Below are positions 1-9,109 of a stretch of DNA of 64,000 bases, piece after piece. The first letter of the stretch is position 1. Every line of letters begins with the position of its first letter. Origin of the DNA: Metabacillus malikii (lineage in GTDB: Bacteria > Bacillota > Bacilli > Bacillales > Bacillaceae); the NCBI RefSeq assembly GCF_030813355.1, contig NZ_JAUSUD010000017.1, forward strand, positions 48,041-112,040, written 5' to 3'. A program made the translations under genes and the position numbers. The notes under the pieces were generated by a model. The model made no database searches. It worked only from the letters and a program-made list of their open reading frames with translations, and was not told where the DNA came from.

Positions 1-26
1 GATGTTTTTGGAAGGAGATTTATTAC

Positions 27-1715
27 TTGAAAATAAAAACAAAACTACTAATAATCGTTACCATCTTAATTCTCACAATAATCGGATTAGGTATTTTTTC
101 AGGGGCGGTTATAGAATCAACAAATAAACAAAATGAACTGTTGAAAAATCAAATGGAAACTCAAAAGCTAGTCAAACATGTCCAATATCGGATTGCTGGA
201 CTTTCGAATGATGAACGTGCATTTATCATTACGGGTGATGATGAATACACAACAGGGATGGAAGAAAAGGCAAAAGATATTGAGAAAACAATAGAAGACA
301 TTCAAAAAATTGTAGAAAGTCCTAAATTAATCGAAGCAGTTGCAACATTATCCCAAGATTTCGAGTTGTTTTGGGAGATGAATCAAAACGTAATTAGCAC
401 GTATGAAGCAGATCCAGATGCCGCAAAAAGTCTACATTTTAATGAAGAAAGAACGTTAAGGAAGGAAGTATTAGACCCTGCTGTAAATGCGGTTGTTTCA
501 GATATTGACCAGTCTGTTCAGCACTTGATTACGGAAAATGAAGCGAATGCAAAAACGAATAATCTTATATTACTACTGACCACAATCATTTCATCCGTAG
601 TTGGCGTAATGTTAAGTATCCTATTATTGAAGTCTATTTTAGGACCGTTACACATGTTGAATAAGCAAATGGATGATATCGCGAATGGGGAGGCAGATTT
701 AACGAAACGCGTTGAGTTCAAAGGGAAAAATGAATTTGGACAACTAGCAAATTCGTTTAATCGTTTTGTCGATTCATTGAGAGCAATGATTGTTCAAATC
801 GGTGTTTCTTCTACACATGTAGCGAGTTCAGCTGAACAGCTTTCTGCAAGTACAATTCAATCAGAAGAGAGTACAAGACAAGTTTCTTCAACAATGCAAG
901 CAATTGCTGCTAGCAGTGAAGTGCATCATAGTTTAACGGAAAGCAGTCGTAACGCTGTTCAAGCTTCACTTCAAAACTTAGCGGATGTAGCAAATAATTC
1001 AAATCATGTAGCAGACATCTCCAATACGATGAATAAAAAGGCTGAAAATGGGACAAATCTTGTGAAGAAATTGGTTGACCATATCGAAACGGTCCATCAA
1101 TCAGTCGAATTAGCGATACAAGGTGTGCAATCATTTGTGACAAGTGCAGCGGAAATCAAGGACATGTCAAAATTAATTACCGATATTTCTTCGCAAACCA
1201 ATCTATTAGCATTAAATGCCGCTATAGAAGCTTCCCGGGCAGGAGAACAAGGGAAAGGCTTTGCGGTTGTTGCAGAGGAAATTCGCAAATTAGCAGATGA
1301 AACGAATGTATCTGCGAGTAAAATTGAGAACCTCGTTGCGACGATACAGCAGGATTCATCAGAAACAGTACAAACAATAGGGTTCGTAAAAGAAAATGTT
1401 TCATCGAGTCTTGAATTTTCAGAGTTGACTGTTCGTGAATTCCAAGCGATAATGACTGCGATTGAACAGGTCACATCACAAGTTCAGGAAGTTGCAGCGA
1501 TGACTCAGCAGATCACCTCTGATTTTGAAGCGACTGATAAAGCAATGGAGGAAATGTCAAAGGGTTCTAGGGAAACATTAGCAAGCACTGAAAATGTAGC
1601 AGCTGCTACGGAAGAACAGTTAGCATCTATTGAAGAAGTTGCGAAAACAACGAGTACATTATCAGAACTAGCAACTGATTTGGAAGCAATTGTTGGAAGA
1701 TTTAAAGTTTCATAA
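27..1715 (+). CDS. Methyl-accepting chemotaxis protein (CHASE3-like sensor)
   Basis: Transmembrane chemoreceptor that would signal to CheA/CheW. The start is TTG at 27, preceded by AAGGAG at 12-17. The 562 residues comprise TM1 (about 7-29), an extracytoplasmic helical domain (about 30-178) with a CHASE3-like pattern (SNDERAFIITGDDEY), TM2 (about 180-202), HAMP (about 204-256) and a cytoplasmic signalling domain. The signalling hairpin tip is unmistakable ([20 protein letters not shown], near residue 390). The ligand cannot be predicted. The gene is monocistronic, with a strong terminator directly downstream and no che genes nearby. The MCP call is certain; the CHASE3 assignment is tentative. 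Confidence 0.95.
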   Translation: MKIKTKLLIIVTILILTIIGLGIFSGAVIESTNKQNELLKNQMETQKLVKHVQYRIAGLSNDERAFIITGDDEYTTGMEEKAKDIEKTIEDIQKIVESPKLIEAVATLSQDFELFWEMNQNVISTYEADPDAAKSLHFNEERTLRKEVLDPAVNAVVSDIDQSVQHLITENEANAKTNNLILLLTTIISSVVGVMLSILLLKSILGPLHMLNKQMDDIANGEADLTKRVEFKGKNEFGQLANSFNRFVDSLRAMIVQIGVSSTHVASSAEQLSASTIQSEESTRQVSSTMQAIAASSEVHHSLTESSRNAVQASLQNLADVANNSNHVADISNTMNKKAENGTNLVKKLVDHIETVHQSVELAIQGVQSFVTSAAEIKDMSKLITDISSQTNLLALNAAIEASRAGEQGKGFAVVAEEIRKLADETNVSASKIENLVATIQQDSSETVQTIGFVKENVSSSLEFSELTVREFQAIMTAIEQVTSQVQEVAAMTQQITSDFEATDKAMEEMSKGSRETLASTENVAAATEEQLASIEEVAKTTSTLSELATDLEAIVGRFKVS

Positions 1716-1723
1716 GTACTAGA

Positions 1724-1756
1724 ACACATGCCGCTTTGTGAGCGGCATGTGTTTTT
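1724..1756 (+). terminator. Rho-independent terminator of the first MCP gene
   Basis: A perfect 12-bp stem (ACACATGCCGCT with AGCGGCATGTGT) with a 5-nt loop is followed by a T run, starting 9 bp after the MCP stop codon. Confidence 0.9.
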
Positions 1757-1905
1757 AATGTTGGTTAAGTAGTTATAAAATTTCGTTTAGTGTCTTATAC
1801 TTTTTGGGTTTGTTCAAGGTGCATGTGCTTTTCTTATTTTCTCTGGAATAATTGCAAGGTTCCCTCAATATGATGAACTAACTTAGCAGAAAGCGGGGGA
1901 AACCA

Positions 1906-2295
1906 GTGAAGCTTGAAAATACAATTGTTACTAGAGAAAAATTAGCCTATTATGTTCAACTAAATCGTAAGAAAAAGGAAATTGAGTCAGAATTGAATAA
2001 CCTTAAAAAAGAGTTCCATGATTATTTCGATCAGATGGTTGGAAAACAAATGAAAGGTGAAGTCGTGATAGGCGATTATAAGCTGCAAAGACAAATTAGA
2101 AAAACAGAAAAGTTCGAACAAGAGGCAACGGTTGCAAAGTTAGAGTCACTACATATGGATGAGCTCATCCAAAAAAGACCTGATGAAGCGAAAATAAAAT
2201 CCGCATTAGAATTAGGCTTGTTAAAGGAGAATGATTTAGCAGGGTGTGTTCAAGACGTTATTTCACCAGCGATTTCTGTTAAAGAATTAAAATAA
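1906..2295 (+). CDS. Hypothetical small coiled-coil protein
   Basis: A 129-residue charged, soluble protein starting at GTG 1906 behind a GGGGGA-type ribosome binding site. Residues 15-45 are strongly helical and heptad-like (NRKKKEIESELNNLKKEF), suggesting a coiled coil. It has no signal peptide or membrane segment. The C-terminal half resembles, only in general character, small phage or host-inhibitor type proteins; I do not recognise a family. It stands alone between two terminator-like hairpins. Good codon structure and a ribosome binding site support a real gene; the function is unknown. Confidence 0.75.
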   Translation: MKLENTIVTREKLAYYVQLNRKKKEIESELNNLKKEFHDYFDQMVGKQMKGEVVIGDYKLQRQIRKTEKFEQEATVAKLESLHMDELIQKRPDEAKIKSALELGLLKENDLAGCVQDVISPAISVKELK

Positions 2296-2307
2296 TGCAC
2301 TACCCGA

Positions 2308-2345
2308 GGGTGACTTAAAATGTATGGAATTTTTTTGAGTCACCC
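2308..2345 (+). terminator. Hairpin downstream of the coiled-coil gene
   Basis: GGGTGACTTAAAA (2308-2320) pairs with TTTTTTGAGTCACCC (2331-2345), allowing one bulge. The T run lies inside the right arm, so this is not a textbook terminator, but its position just after the stop codon suggests one. Confidence 0.4.
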
Positions 2346-2412
2346 ACAATAAAAACAGGAACACTGCAAAAGAATTAGTGGCGCACCTCTAACAGATAAT
2401 CCGCATTTTTAA

Positions 2413-2442
2413 TATACCCTTTAAATTAATTTAAAGGGTATA
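2413..2442. repeat. Perfect 30-bp palindrome
   Basis: TATACCCTTTAAATT at 2413-2427 is followed without a spacer by its exact reverse complement at 2428-2442. It sits between two convergent genes (stops at 2295 and 2500). It could be a bidirectional terminator stem or a protein-binding site; there is no flanking T run. Confidence 0.85.
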
Positions 2443-2499
2443 AACCCCTGTCAAAGACCTAGATCCAGTTCATTACCGTTTATCATTCCGCCAAAAAAG

Positions 2500-2775
2500 T
2501 CATATAGGAAATTTTTCGTTCTTTCCTAACCATAATTTTTCTGACAAGATGAATGCAAGTGAACCACAAATAATAAATGGTATCAAGTCACTTGAAAATG
2601 GAAATTGCTGTCCAAAAGTTACTTCTTGAGTTAAGTTTTCAATTTCATCCATATTAAAGGCTGAAAAATCGGGGGTATACATTAATGTTAGGATAAACCC
2701 AGATATGTATTGATAAGCAACATATAACAACATGAAGCTAGCAAGAAATACAATATATTTTTTCAAATTAACCAC
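2500..2775 (-). CDS. Small two-TM membrane protein, hypothetical
   Basis: A 91-residue protein with two predicted membrane helices (about 6-32 and 66-79) separated by an acidic loop, so both termini probably face the cytoplasm. The longest reading begins at GTG 2775 behind AGGAG. A TTG at 2766 behind GAGGTGG is an equally good start and would give MKKYIVFL as the N-terminus. No family is recognised. It is divergent from the DUF421 gene that follows. Confidence 0.7.
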   Translation of the reverse strand: MVNLKKYIVFLASFMLLYVAYQYISGFILTLMYTPDFSAFNMDEIENLTQEVTFGQQFPFSSDLIPFIICGSLAFILSEKLWLGKNEKFPI

Positions 2776-2900
2776 CTCACTCCTATTTTACCACATTTAT
2801 CTAAAAATTACGTATATAGGTAAAAGTGGAAGCGCTGTATAATTTAATCGATTTCATACAAAGTTAATAGAGTAACGATTAACTTCAGGAGCTGTGTGAA

Positions 2901-3614
2901 ATGGTTGATATGAAGGATATATTACTAGTAATAGGGAGAATCTTTACTATATTACCTTTATTATTAGTAGCAACATTATTTATGGGAAAGCGCTCGATTG
3001 GAGAACTGCCAGTATTTGATTTTTTAGTGATTATTACACTTGGTGCTGTAGTCGGTGCTGATATTGCCGACCCGGAAATTGAGCATTTGCCGACTGCTGT
3101 CACAGTGATAGTGTTAGCTGCTTTCCAAAAGATGATATCAAAACTGATCATACGTTATCGAAAAGTAGGTAGACTACTAACATTTGAACCGACAATTGTC
3201 ATCGTTAACGGAACATTTATTAATAAAAATTTAAAGAAAATCCAATATTCATTAGATAATCTTTTATCTATGCTTAGAGAGAAGGAAATATTTGATGTAT
3301 CAACTGTTCAGTTAGGAATTATCGAACCAAATGGAAACCTCTCCATCTTTAAGAAGGATGAATATACTTCGGTAACTCGTCAGGATTTCAAGCTTCAGAC
3401 TGGTGCAAATCAAGTGTCATATCCTGTCATTATCGAAGGAAAGGTTGATAAAAGCACATTACACTATTTTAAAGTTGAAGAAACCTGGCTATTTGAGCGG
3501 CTCAAAAAACAAGGGTTGAAGGTGGATGAGATTTTCTATGCATCATTAAATGCAAATCTTGACTTACATTTATCACCGAAAACAAATGAAATGCCCCAGT
3601 CAATAAACCACTAA
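2901..3614 (+). CDS. DUF421 (YetF/YcaP-like) membrane protein
   Basis: A 237-residue protein of the YetF family. The N-terminal part holds three membrane helices (about 6-100) with the family pattern around MGKRSIGELPVFDF and ITLGAVVGADIAD. The C-terminal cytosolic part (about 100-220) carries the DUF421 fold with typical motifs (LDNLLSMLREKEIFD, VQLGIIEPNGNLSI). The ATG at 2901 follows AGGAG. The biochemical function of the family is unknown; homologues occur in Bacillus envelope and spore-related gene sets. The stop overlaps that of the convergent SIMPL gene by 4 nt. A second, more distant paralogue lies at 46546-47409. Confidence 0.9.
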   Translation: MVDMKDILLVIGRIFTILPLLLVATLFMGKRSIGELPVFDFLVIITLGAVVGADIADPEIEHLPTAVTVIVLAAFQKMISKLIIRYRKVGRLLTFEPTIVIVNGTFINKNLKKIQYSLDNLLSMLREKEIFDVSTVQLGIIEPNGNLSIFKKDEYTSVTRQDFKLQTGANQVSYPVIIEGKVDKSTLHYFKVEETWLFERLKKQGLKVDEIFYASLNANLDLHLSPKTNEMPQSINH

Positions 3615-4276
3615 AAATATTCGAATGTTGCTGTTACAAACGAATGAAGTATGATTTGACCAGATTGGATCGGAGGGACAGCTGCTGAAAAGCTTTGGTA
3701 TGAACCTTGGAATGGCTGAATCTGTTGTTTCAATTCTTCAGTTACGATAATAGGAATTGGATTTAACGTCACACCGATTGTTTGCGCAATTTCGATTGCT
3801 TTCCCCTTTGCATGTAGAATGGCTTTCTTTAATGCTTGCTTTTCGAACTGTTCAGGGTTTGAGATTCGGAATTGCAAATCCTCTGTATAGTTTGCTCCAC
3901 TTTCAATTGCCACTCGGTACAAATCTCCAATAATCGTTAGGTCATTAACAAGCACCTGGAAAAAGTGCTCGACACTATACCCTCGCAATGTTTGAATTCC
4001 ATCAACATAATTATATTGCGGACGCACGACATACTGTGAAGTTTGGATATTCTGAGGCGGAATGCCAAGCTGGTGAAGGGCAAAAACAATTCGATTAGAC
4101 ACGTCAGCATTTTCTTGTTGGGCAACTTGCAAGTTAGGCCGTTCGGTCGTGACACCTACTCTCAATAATGCTTCATCTGGGTTAACGATGACAATTCCTT
4201 CGCCACCTACGGTTACTACGTTTGTGTGCGGCTGCTTGCGTTGTGGATTACGATACGGTGTATGTTGATATTGCAT
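3611..4276 (-). CDS. SIMPL (DUF541) domain protein
   Basis: A 221-residue protein. After a short basic N-terminus the SIMPL/DUF541 domain spans about residues 20-215, with the typical opening VVTVGGEGIVIVNPDEALLR and the central pattern QTSQYVVRPQYNY...LRGYSV. No signal peptide is visible, unlike many Gram-negative members, so it is probably cytosolic. ATG 4276 is preceded by AAAGGATG on the minus strand. Family members are oligomeric and often stress- or envelope-associated; the role here is unknown. It is convergent with, and overlaps by 4 nt, the DUF421 gene. Confidence 0.9.
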   Translation of the reverse strand: MQYQHTPYRNPQRKQPHTNVVTVGGEGIVIVNPDEALLRVGVTTERPNLQVAQQENADVSNRIVFALHQLGIPPQNIQTSQYVVRPQYNYVDGIQTLRGYSVEHFFQVLVNDLTIIGDLYRVAIESGANYTEDLQFRISNPEQFEKQALKKAILHAKGKAIEIAQTIGVTLNPIPIIVTEELKQQIQPFQGSYQSFSAAVPPIQSGQIILHSFVTATFEYF

Positions 4277-4571
4277 GCTTGATTCATCCTTTCTGAATAG
4301 AAATCCCTTTATTCTATTAATAGAAGTACTGTATTAGTACTGGTGATGCGTCATAACTGAGCAATGTAGAAGATTAGTTTTTATCCGTTTTTAACAGTCC
4401 TAATTCCTAAACCATTATTCTAATCGTAGTCATATGACATATTTGCACAAGAATGGATAAAAAGAATTAATAATGGGGTATGAAACTGAAGTCGACAATG
4501 AAATTTATACAACAAAAGACCTAAAAAATATAAAAATATTGTCGATATAACGAGTGAAGGAGTGGAACTGG

Positions 4572-6278
4572 ATGAAAGCATTTAATTTTCGTAATCTAAA
4601 AATCGGTTGGAAATATGGCATTATATTAGCTATTTTATTCATTTTATTTGGTGCATCAACAGCATTTGTTTTAAAATTAGTCAGTGATGTAGGCGGTAAC
4701 ATTGATGAACTAGAAAGACGCTCAGAACGTGCTGTTAACGTAACAGAAATGGGTTCTGTCACAAGGGCAAAGTATATACGGATTTTACAATATAATCAAA
4801 AACCCGGGCTCGATTTTTTAAATCAATTTGAAGAGCAACGTGCCATCTATGATGAGCTTGAGGCTGAACTTATTGGGAAAATGGATACAGACGCACAAAA
4901 GAGCCTGTATGAAAAGATTATTGATAATGATAAAGAAATGAGCGAAATATTTACAAAAGATTTAGTAGCTGCAAAGAATAATGTAGATGAACTTAAAGTG
5001 GCAAACATAATTAGCCAATTAAATGATATTCAGCTAGAAACAGTTGCCTATTTAGATGAATTACGAGCAACGGTAAATGAAGAACGTGATTTAGCAGTAT
5101 CAGAAGCAAAGGAAAGCCAAGTATTAGTAGGAGTAGTTCTATTCATCTCAATGGTACTATCGATAATAATTGGTGCTATCCTAACGCTCTTGGTTAGCCG
5201 GAACGTTTCAAAAGGCTTAAATAAAGTTGTGAAAGTTGCTAATCAAGTTGCAGATGGTAATCTTGCAGTAGAAAAAATTTCTTATAATGGCAAGGATGAA
5301 ATTGGCCAACTAGTTGGAGCAGTGAATACGATGAGCGGAAACCTTCGCACTATTATTCAGCAAGTGTCAGGGATATCCGGTACATTAACGAGTCATAGCG
5401 AAGAATTAACACAATCATCAAACGAAGTAAAAGAGGGAACACAGCAAGTAGCAAGTACAATGCAGGAATTAGCGTCAGGTTCAGAATCACAAGCAAGTCA
5501 AGCAACAAAGCTTTCGTCTACAATGGATGCGTTTTCTGTTAAGATGGATGAAGCAAATTCCTTTGGGGAAATGATCGCCCAATCGTCTACTGGAGTTGTC
5601 GATATGACGAATGAAGGTGGAGAGCTAATGGAAACGTCTGTTAAGCAGATGGGAGCAATCGATCAAATTGTACAAGATGCAGTTCAAAAGGTGAGAGGAT
5701 TGGACCAAAAGTCACAAGAAATCTCAAACTTAGTTCAAGTTATTAAAGACATTGCAGAACAAACAAATCTCTTAGCATTAAATGCAGCAATTGAAGCGGC
5801 ACGTGCAGGTGAACATGGTAGAGGCTTCGCAGTCGTTGCAGATGAAGTTCGCAAGCTTGCAGAACAAGTCACAGCTTCTATCGGCGACATTACGAATATC
5901 GTAACGAGTATTCAAGCGGAATCAACAGATGTAGCTGAATCACTTCAAGGTGGGTACAAAGAGGTTGAAAAAGGTACGAACCAAATTAAATCAACAGGTA
6001 CGATGTTCTCAGAAATTAAACAAGCGATAAATGAGATGGTACAACATGTAAATAAAATAACGGGAAATTTATCAGAGATGTCAGCTGATAGCAGAGACAT
6101 GGTTACTTCGATTCAAGAAATAGCTTCTGTTTCTGAAGAAGCCGCTGCAGGTGTTGAACAAACCGCTGCGTCAACACAACAAACAAGCAGTTCAATGGAC
6201 GAGGTTGCAAGAAGTTCAGAAGAGTTAGCAAAACTTGCTGAATCTTTAAACGAAGTAGTCCGTACTTTTAAATTGTAG
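4572..6278 (+). CDS. Methyl-accepting chemotaxis protein
   Basis: Second chemoreceptor, 568 residues. I place the start at ATG 4572 because AAGGAG at 4557-4562 is well spaced from it; the in-frame GTG at 4554 would lie upstream of that site. Order: TM1 (about 13-34), four-helix-bundle type extracellular domain (about 35-182), TM2 (about 183-205), HAMP, then the signalling domain with the hairpin [20 protein letters not shown] near residue 395. It ends VVRTFKL with no CheR-docking pentapeptide. It is monocistronic, flanked by a strong terminator, and shares little with the first MCP outside the signalling domain. The ligand is unknown. Confidence 0.95.
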   Translation: MKAFNFRNLKIGWKYGIILAILFILFGASTAFVLKLVSDVGGNIDELERRSERAVNVTEMGSVTRAKYIRILQYNQKPGLDFLNQFEEQRAIYDELEAELIGKMDTDAQKSLYEKIIDNDKEMSEIFTKDLVAAKNNVDELKVANIISQLNDIQLETVAYLDELRATVNEERDLAVSEAKESQVLVGVVLFISMVLSIIIGAILTLLVSRNVSKGLNKVVKVANQVADGNLAVEKISYNGKDEIGQLVGAVNTMSGNLRTIIQQVSGISGTLTSHSEELTQSSNEVKEGTQQVASTMQELASGSESQASQATKLSSTMDAFSVKMDEANSFGEMIAQSSTGVVDMTNEGGELMETSVKQMGAIDQIVQDAVQKVRGLDQKSQEISNLVQVIKDIAEQTNLLALNAAIEAARAGEHGRGFAVVADEVRKLAEQVTASIGDITNIVTSIQAESTDVAESLQGGYKEVEKGTNQIKSTGTMFSEIKQAINEMVQHVNKITGNLSEMSADSRDMVTSIQEIASVSEEAAAGVEQTAASTQQTSSSMDEVARSSEELAKLAESLNEVVRTFKL

Positions 6279-6282
6279 TAAT

Positions 6283-6336
6283 ATACAAAGAGGGTAACAT
6301 AATGGTCTAAATCCATATATGTTGCCCTCTTTGTAT
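6283..6336. terminator. Bidirectional terminator between MCP and STAS genes
   Basis: A 19-bp stem (ATACAAAGAGGGTAACATA with its near-exact complement) separates two convergent genes and can serve both strands. Confidence 0.85.
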
Positions 6337-6346
6337 GCTCTTAATC

Positions 6347-7174
6347 TTAACGAACAAAATACTCATTTAACGCATGCTGCAAAGTCCCTAATGTCCGCGT
6401 TTTATTGAAAAATGTCACCCCGATGCTAATCATTTTACGAACAACTTCAGCTCTCAAACCGGTTATAACAGTTTCACACCCCATCAAGGCGGTCCCATCA
6501 ATAATATGTGATAGACGACTAATTACATCTGCGTCAATATCTCCGATTCCAGATAAGTCCAAAATTAATGTTTCAATTCTCAACTGCCCAATCTCTGATA
6601 AAATCTTTTCTTCTAAAATCATCGTCCGAAAAGAATCAATTGATCCAATTAGGGGTAAAATACAAACTGAAGGACTAATAGGAATAATTGGTACAGAAAG
6701 ATTTTCGACCAATTGTTTTTGTGCAAGTATTAGTTTGTCTTTATATGTAGAATAGCTTATGAAAAATGTATTTAAAAATTGGTCCACAAAGTTATTAATT
6801 TGTTTTTCAAGAATGAACAATTCTTCTAAGCTATAACTATCATTTGCTAGCTCATTGTACTTCTCAATAAATTTCCATATCGTTCTGCGAATCGCTTGGA
6901 TCCACTCCAATTTAAAGGTTATCTCAATTGAATGTGTTGCCCAGGCTATCCCCTCATGCTTAGCAAATGACTGAAGCTCTTTTTCATTCCCTTCAATGAT
7001 ATCAATGACTAATTTTTGCGCATTACTGATTAGGTCAATATTACCAATGCGCAAAATCTCATCGATACTATCCTTTACATTAACAGCCTCTGTTAACAAT
7101 GATTTTTTGAATAATTCCTTGTTTACTACTATGAAATCTCTTAATTCATATGAATTCTGAAAGTTGAATTCCAT
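6347..7174 (-). CDS. RsbR-like STAS-domain protein
   Basis: A 275-residue protein with an all-helical N-terminal sensor-like region (about 1-150) and a C-terminal STAS domain (about 158-270) containing LILDLSGIGDIDADVISRL and GCETVITGLRAEVVRKMISIG. This matches RsbR-type stressosome co-antagonists, which with RsbS control RsbT and sigma-B. From memory of RsbRA, two STAS threonines are phosphorylated; here one position appears as Ser (DLSG) and the other as Lys (RKMI), so phosphorylation may be altered. This comparison needs an alignment. ATG 7174 has a GGGGG-type RBS. No rsbS or rsbT is adjacent. Confidence 0.85.
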   Translation of the reverse strand: MEFNFQNSYELRDFIVVNKELFKKSLLTEAVNVKDSIDEILRIGNIDLISNAQKLVIDIIEGNEKELQSFAKHEGIAWATHSIEITFKLEWIQAIRRTIWKFIEKYNELANDSYSLEELFILEKQINNFVDQFLNTFFISYSTYKDKLILAQKQLVENLSVPIIPISPSVCILPLIGSIDSFRTMILEEKILSEIGQLRIETLILDLSGIGDIDADVISRLSHIIDGTALMGCETVITGLRAEVVRKMISIGVTFFNKTRTLGTLQHALNEYFVR

Positions 7175-7387
7175 ATTACATATCCCCCTTAAATTTCAAA
7201 CCCGTATCTTTATACCCTCCTTTGTGTAGGATGAAACCTTTTTTGGAGAAGAAAGTAAGACTACAACCGACAGAATGAATGAAAATGAAGTATTATCGTC
7301 TACATATCACTTGCTCCTATTGCGTTAGTGCATGAGGAATCTTGAGAAATTCCTCATAGTTAATGATAAGAACATTCAAAAATATAG

Positions 7388-7417
7388 TTGACAGGTAGGA
7401 ATTGTCGGAATTATAAT
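7388..7417 (+). promoter_or_regulatory. Strong sigma-A type promoter, no CDS directly downstream
   Basis: Perfect -35 TTGACA (7388-7393) and perfect -10 TATAAT (7412-7417) with 18-bp spacing. Transcription from about 7424 would run into the intrinsic terminator at 7541-7578 before any gene. Confidence 0.7.
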
Positions 7418-7423
7418 CATCTT

Positions 7424-7578
7424 AATGATACGATGTAGTAAGTTAACAAAATTGTTCTTATTCATCATTAGATCAAAAACGACAACGTCTTAGTGAGAAA
7501 AGCATTAGAAAATTAAATAGAAGCCGATCGGTCAACCGAAGGCATAATCCTATTTTAGTAGGATTATGTCTTTTTTTA
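7424..7578 (+). ncRNA. Candidate small RNA or attenuated leader, about 155 nt
   Basis: The segment is bounded by a consensus promoter and an intrinsic terminator. It contains no ORF with a ribosome binding site; the only ATG frame is 22 codons without Shine-Dalgarno. Near the 3' end are GCCGATCGGTCAACCGAAGGC-like complementary blocks just before the terminator, which could form a structured element. It lies 280 bp upstream of the TauE/SafE gene. I compared it mentally with SAM, TPP, preQ1, fluoride, guanidine and c-di-GMP classes and saw no match. It could be an independent sRNA or an unknown riboswitch leader. Confidence 0.4.
7541..7578 (+). terminator. Intrinsic terminator of the orphan transcript
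   Basis: CATAATCCTA pairs with TAGGATTATG around a short loop and is followed by CTTTTTTTAT. Confidence 0.85.
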
Positions 7579-7605
7579 TGGCTTTGATTAGGGGTGATTT
7601 CTGAT

Positions 7606-7824
7606 TCAGTACTCGTGTGTAGCGGTGGAGTTGGTTAGTGTTTCTATCAGAGTAAATACTTCGGGGTGCGAATCTTCGCTTAAGTCATCATGGATTCTCC
7701 AATCAAAAGGGTACACTGTTAATTTTTGTGTATCCACGGCGAGTCCATTCTGAATAAGTCTCGCACTTTCGCACCAGTCAAAACCATATATATAAACAGC
7801 AACAGTTTTTAGAAGTGGGCTTTC
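7606..7824 (-). pseudogene. Open reading fragment without a start codon
   Basis: A 72-codon open frame on the minus strand runs from an upstream in-frame TAA to a TGA at 7606-7608. Its composition looks protein-like, with blocks such as VAVYIYGFDWCESARLI and KLTVYPFDWRIHDD. There is no ATG or TTG in frame; the first GTG is at codon 30. This suggests a truncated gene remnant. I do not recognise the parent protein, and chance openness cannot be excluded. Confidence 0.35.
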
Positions 7825-7858
7825 TTAATTTCTAAAAACCGATAATTAGGAGGATATA

Positions 7859-8755
7859 ATGAGAAAATTAATTGTATTTGCATTCATTGGATTTCTAGCT
7901 CAATTGATTGATGGTGCATTAGGGATGGCATATGGAGTAACATCAACATCATTGTTATTAGCGTTTGGGATTGTCCCTGCAGTTGCCTCAGCATCTGTCC
8001 ATTTGGCTGAAGTAGTAACAACAGCTGCTTCAGGTGTTTCCCATATTAAGTTTGGTAACGTCGATAAGCAGACAGTCTATCGTTTAATTATTCCAGGCTC
8101 AATTGGAGCTTTTGTTGGAGCAACATTTTTAAGCAATTTGCCAGGGGACCTCGCAAAACCGTATATTTCATTATTCTTACTTGTGTTAGGTGTATATGTC
8201 TTCACAAAATTCCTTTTTAAATTTCAGCCATTAAAAACAAAGAAGGATATGTCACTCAGCCGTAAACAAGCGATCCCATTAGGCTTAGTTGCAGGCTTTG
8301 CAGATGCGACAGGCGGTGGTGGATGGGGACCGATTGCGACACCAGTCTTACTTTCTAGAAAAGGGATGAGTCCACGTAAAGTAGTTGGTACAGTTGATAC
8401 AAGTGAATTTGCAATTGCTGTTTCAGCTTCATTAGGATTTCTTATTTCCTTAGGATGGGAAGAAGTCAATTGGTTATGGGTTGTCGCACTCATGATAGGT
8501 GGAATTGTTGCTGCACCAATTGCTGCTTGGTTAGTACAAAAGCTTCATGAACAATTAATGGGTGTACTAGTCGGAGGGTTTATTATTTTAATCAATATGC
8601 GAACTCTTTTAGATGCTTGGTTTGAGTCTGCGACTATTCTGCCGTACGCATATGCGATAACATTACTTATTTGGGGTGTAGCGATTGTCTATACTGTTAT
8701 CAATCTTAAGAAAAAACGACAATCTTCAAGTCACAACAAAGAGATAGAAAAATAA
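7859..8755 (+). CDS. TauE/SafE-family sulfite/organosulfur exporter
   Basis: A 298-residue polytopic membrane protein of the TauE/SafE (DUF81) family with about eight helices. Signature regions are GFLAQLIDGALGMAYGVTS near the N-terminus and the internal repeat GLVAGFADATGGGGWGPIAT around residue 140. The C-terminus is basic and cytosolic. ATG 7859 follows AGGAGG at 7848-7853. Family members export sulfite, sulfoacetate or related anions. The small YezD-like gene follows 140 bp downstream, and sulfite reductase is encoded 13 kb away, which makes a sulfur role plausible but unproven. Confidence 0.9.
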   Translation: MRKLIVFAFIGFLAQLIDGALGMAYGVTSTSLLLAFGIVPAVASASVHLAEVVTTAASGVSHIKFGNVDKQTVYRLIIPGSIGAFVGATFLSNLPGDLAKPYISLFLLVLGVYVFTKFLFKFQPLKTKKDMSLSRKQAIPLGLVAGFADATGGGGWGPIATPVLLSRKGMSPRKVVGTVDTSEFAIAVSASLGFLISLGWEEVNWLWVVALMIGGIVAAPIAAWLVQKLHEQLMGVLVGGFIILINMRTLLDAWFESATILPYAYAITLLIWGVAIVYTVINLKKKRQSSSHNKEIEK

Positions 8756-8895
8756 AAGATAATTATATTTAGCTAGTAGTTGATTTCAAGCAAGTTCCAT
8801 AATAAAATATAAAACAACTAATCATATAAAATTACTTGGAATAATAAATGGTAATGAAGTCTAATGGGGGAACCTTTATAAGGGGAGAGTTTAAA

Positions 8896-9084
8896 ATGTC
8901 TTCAAAAAATAAGATTGATAAAGAGGTAATCGATAAAATTATTCATCTTTTGGAAAATATGGAGTATGGAACATTACAAATTACCGTTCACGATTCGCAA
9001 ATTACCCAAATTGAAAAAGGGGAAAAGTACAGATTTGCATTAAAGAAGAACGAAAATGTAAAGTACACTAAAAAAGAGCGATAA
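8896..9084 (+). CDS. YezD-like small protein (DUF2292)
   Basis: A 62-residue protein with the compact DUF2292/YezD pattern: VIDKIIHLLENMEYGTLQIT then VHDSQITQIEKGEKYRF. I start it at ATG 8896 (MSSKNKID) because AGGGGAGAG at 8881-8889 is well placed; a longer frame from 8848 has no good RBS. In bacilli, members often sit in sulfur-related loci, which agrees with the preceding TauE/SafE gene; this is inference from context. The stop codon lies inside the terminator hairpin. Confidence 0.85.
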   Translation: MSSKNKIDKEVIDKIIHLLENMEYGTLQITVHDSQITQIEKGEKYRFALKKNENVKYTKKER

Positions 9085-9097
9085 GGCTCTTTTTTTA
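9070..9097 (+). terminator. Terminator of the YezD-like gene
   Basis: AAAAAAGAGC pairs with GCTCTTTTTT; the arm overlaps the last codons of the gene. Confidence 0.8.
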
Positions 9098-9109
9098 TTT
9101 CCCCTTAAA

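Noticed and set aside
7424..7858. S-box (SAM) or other known riboswitch before TauE/SafE
   Set aside because: None of the conserved SAM, TPP, preQ1, guanidine, fluoride or c-di-GMP motifs could be found.
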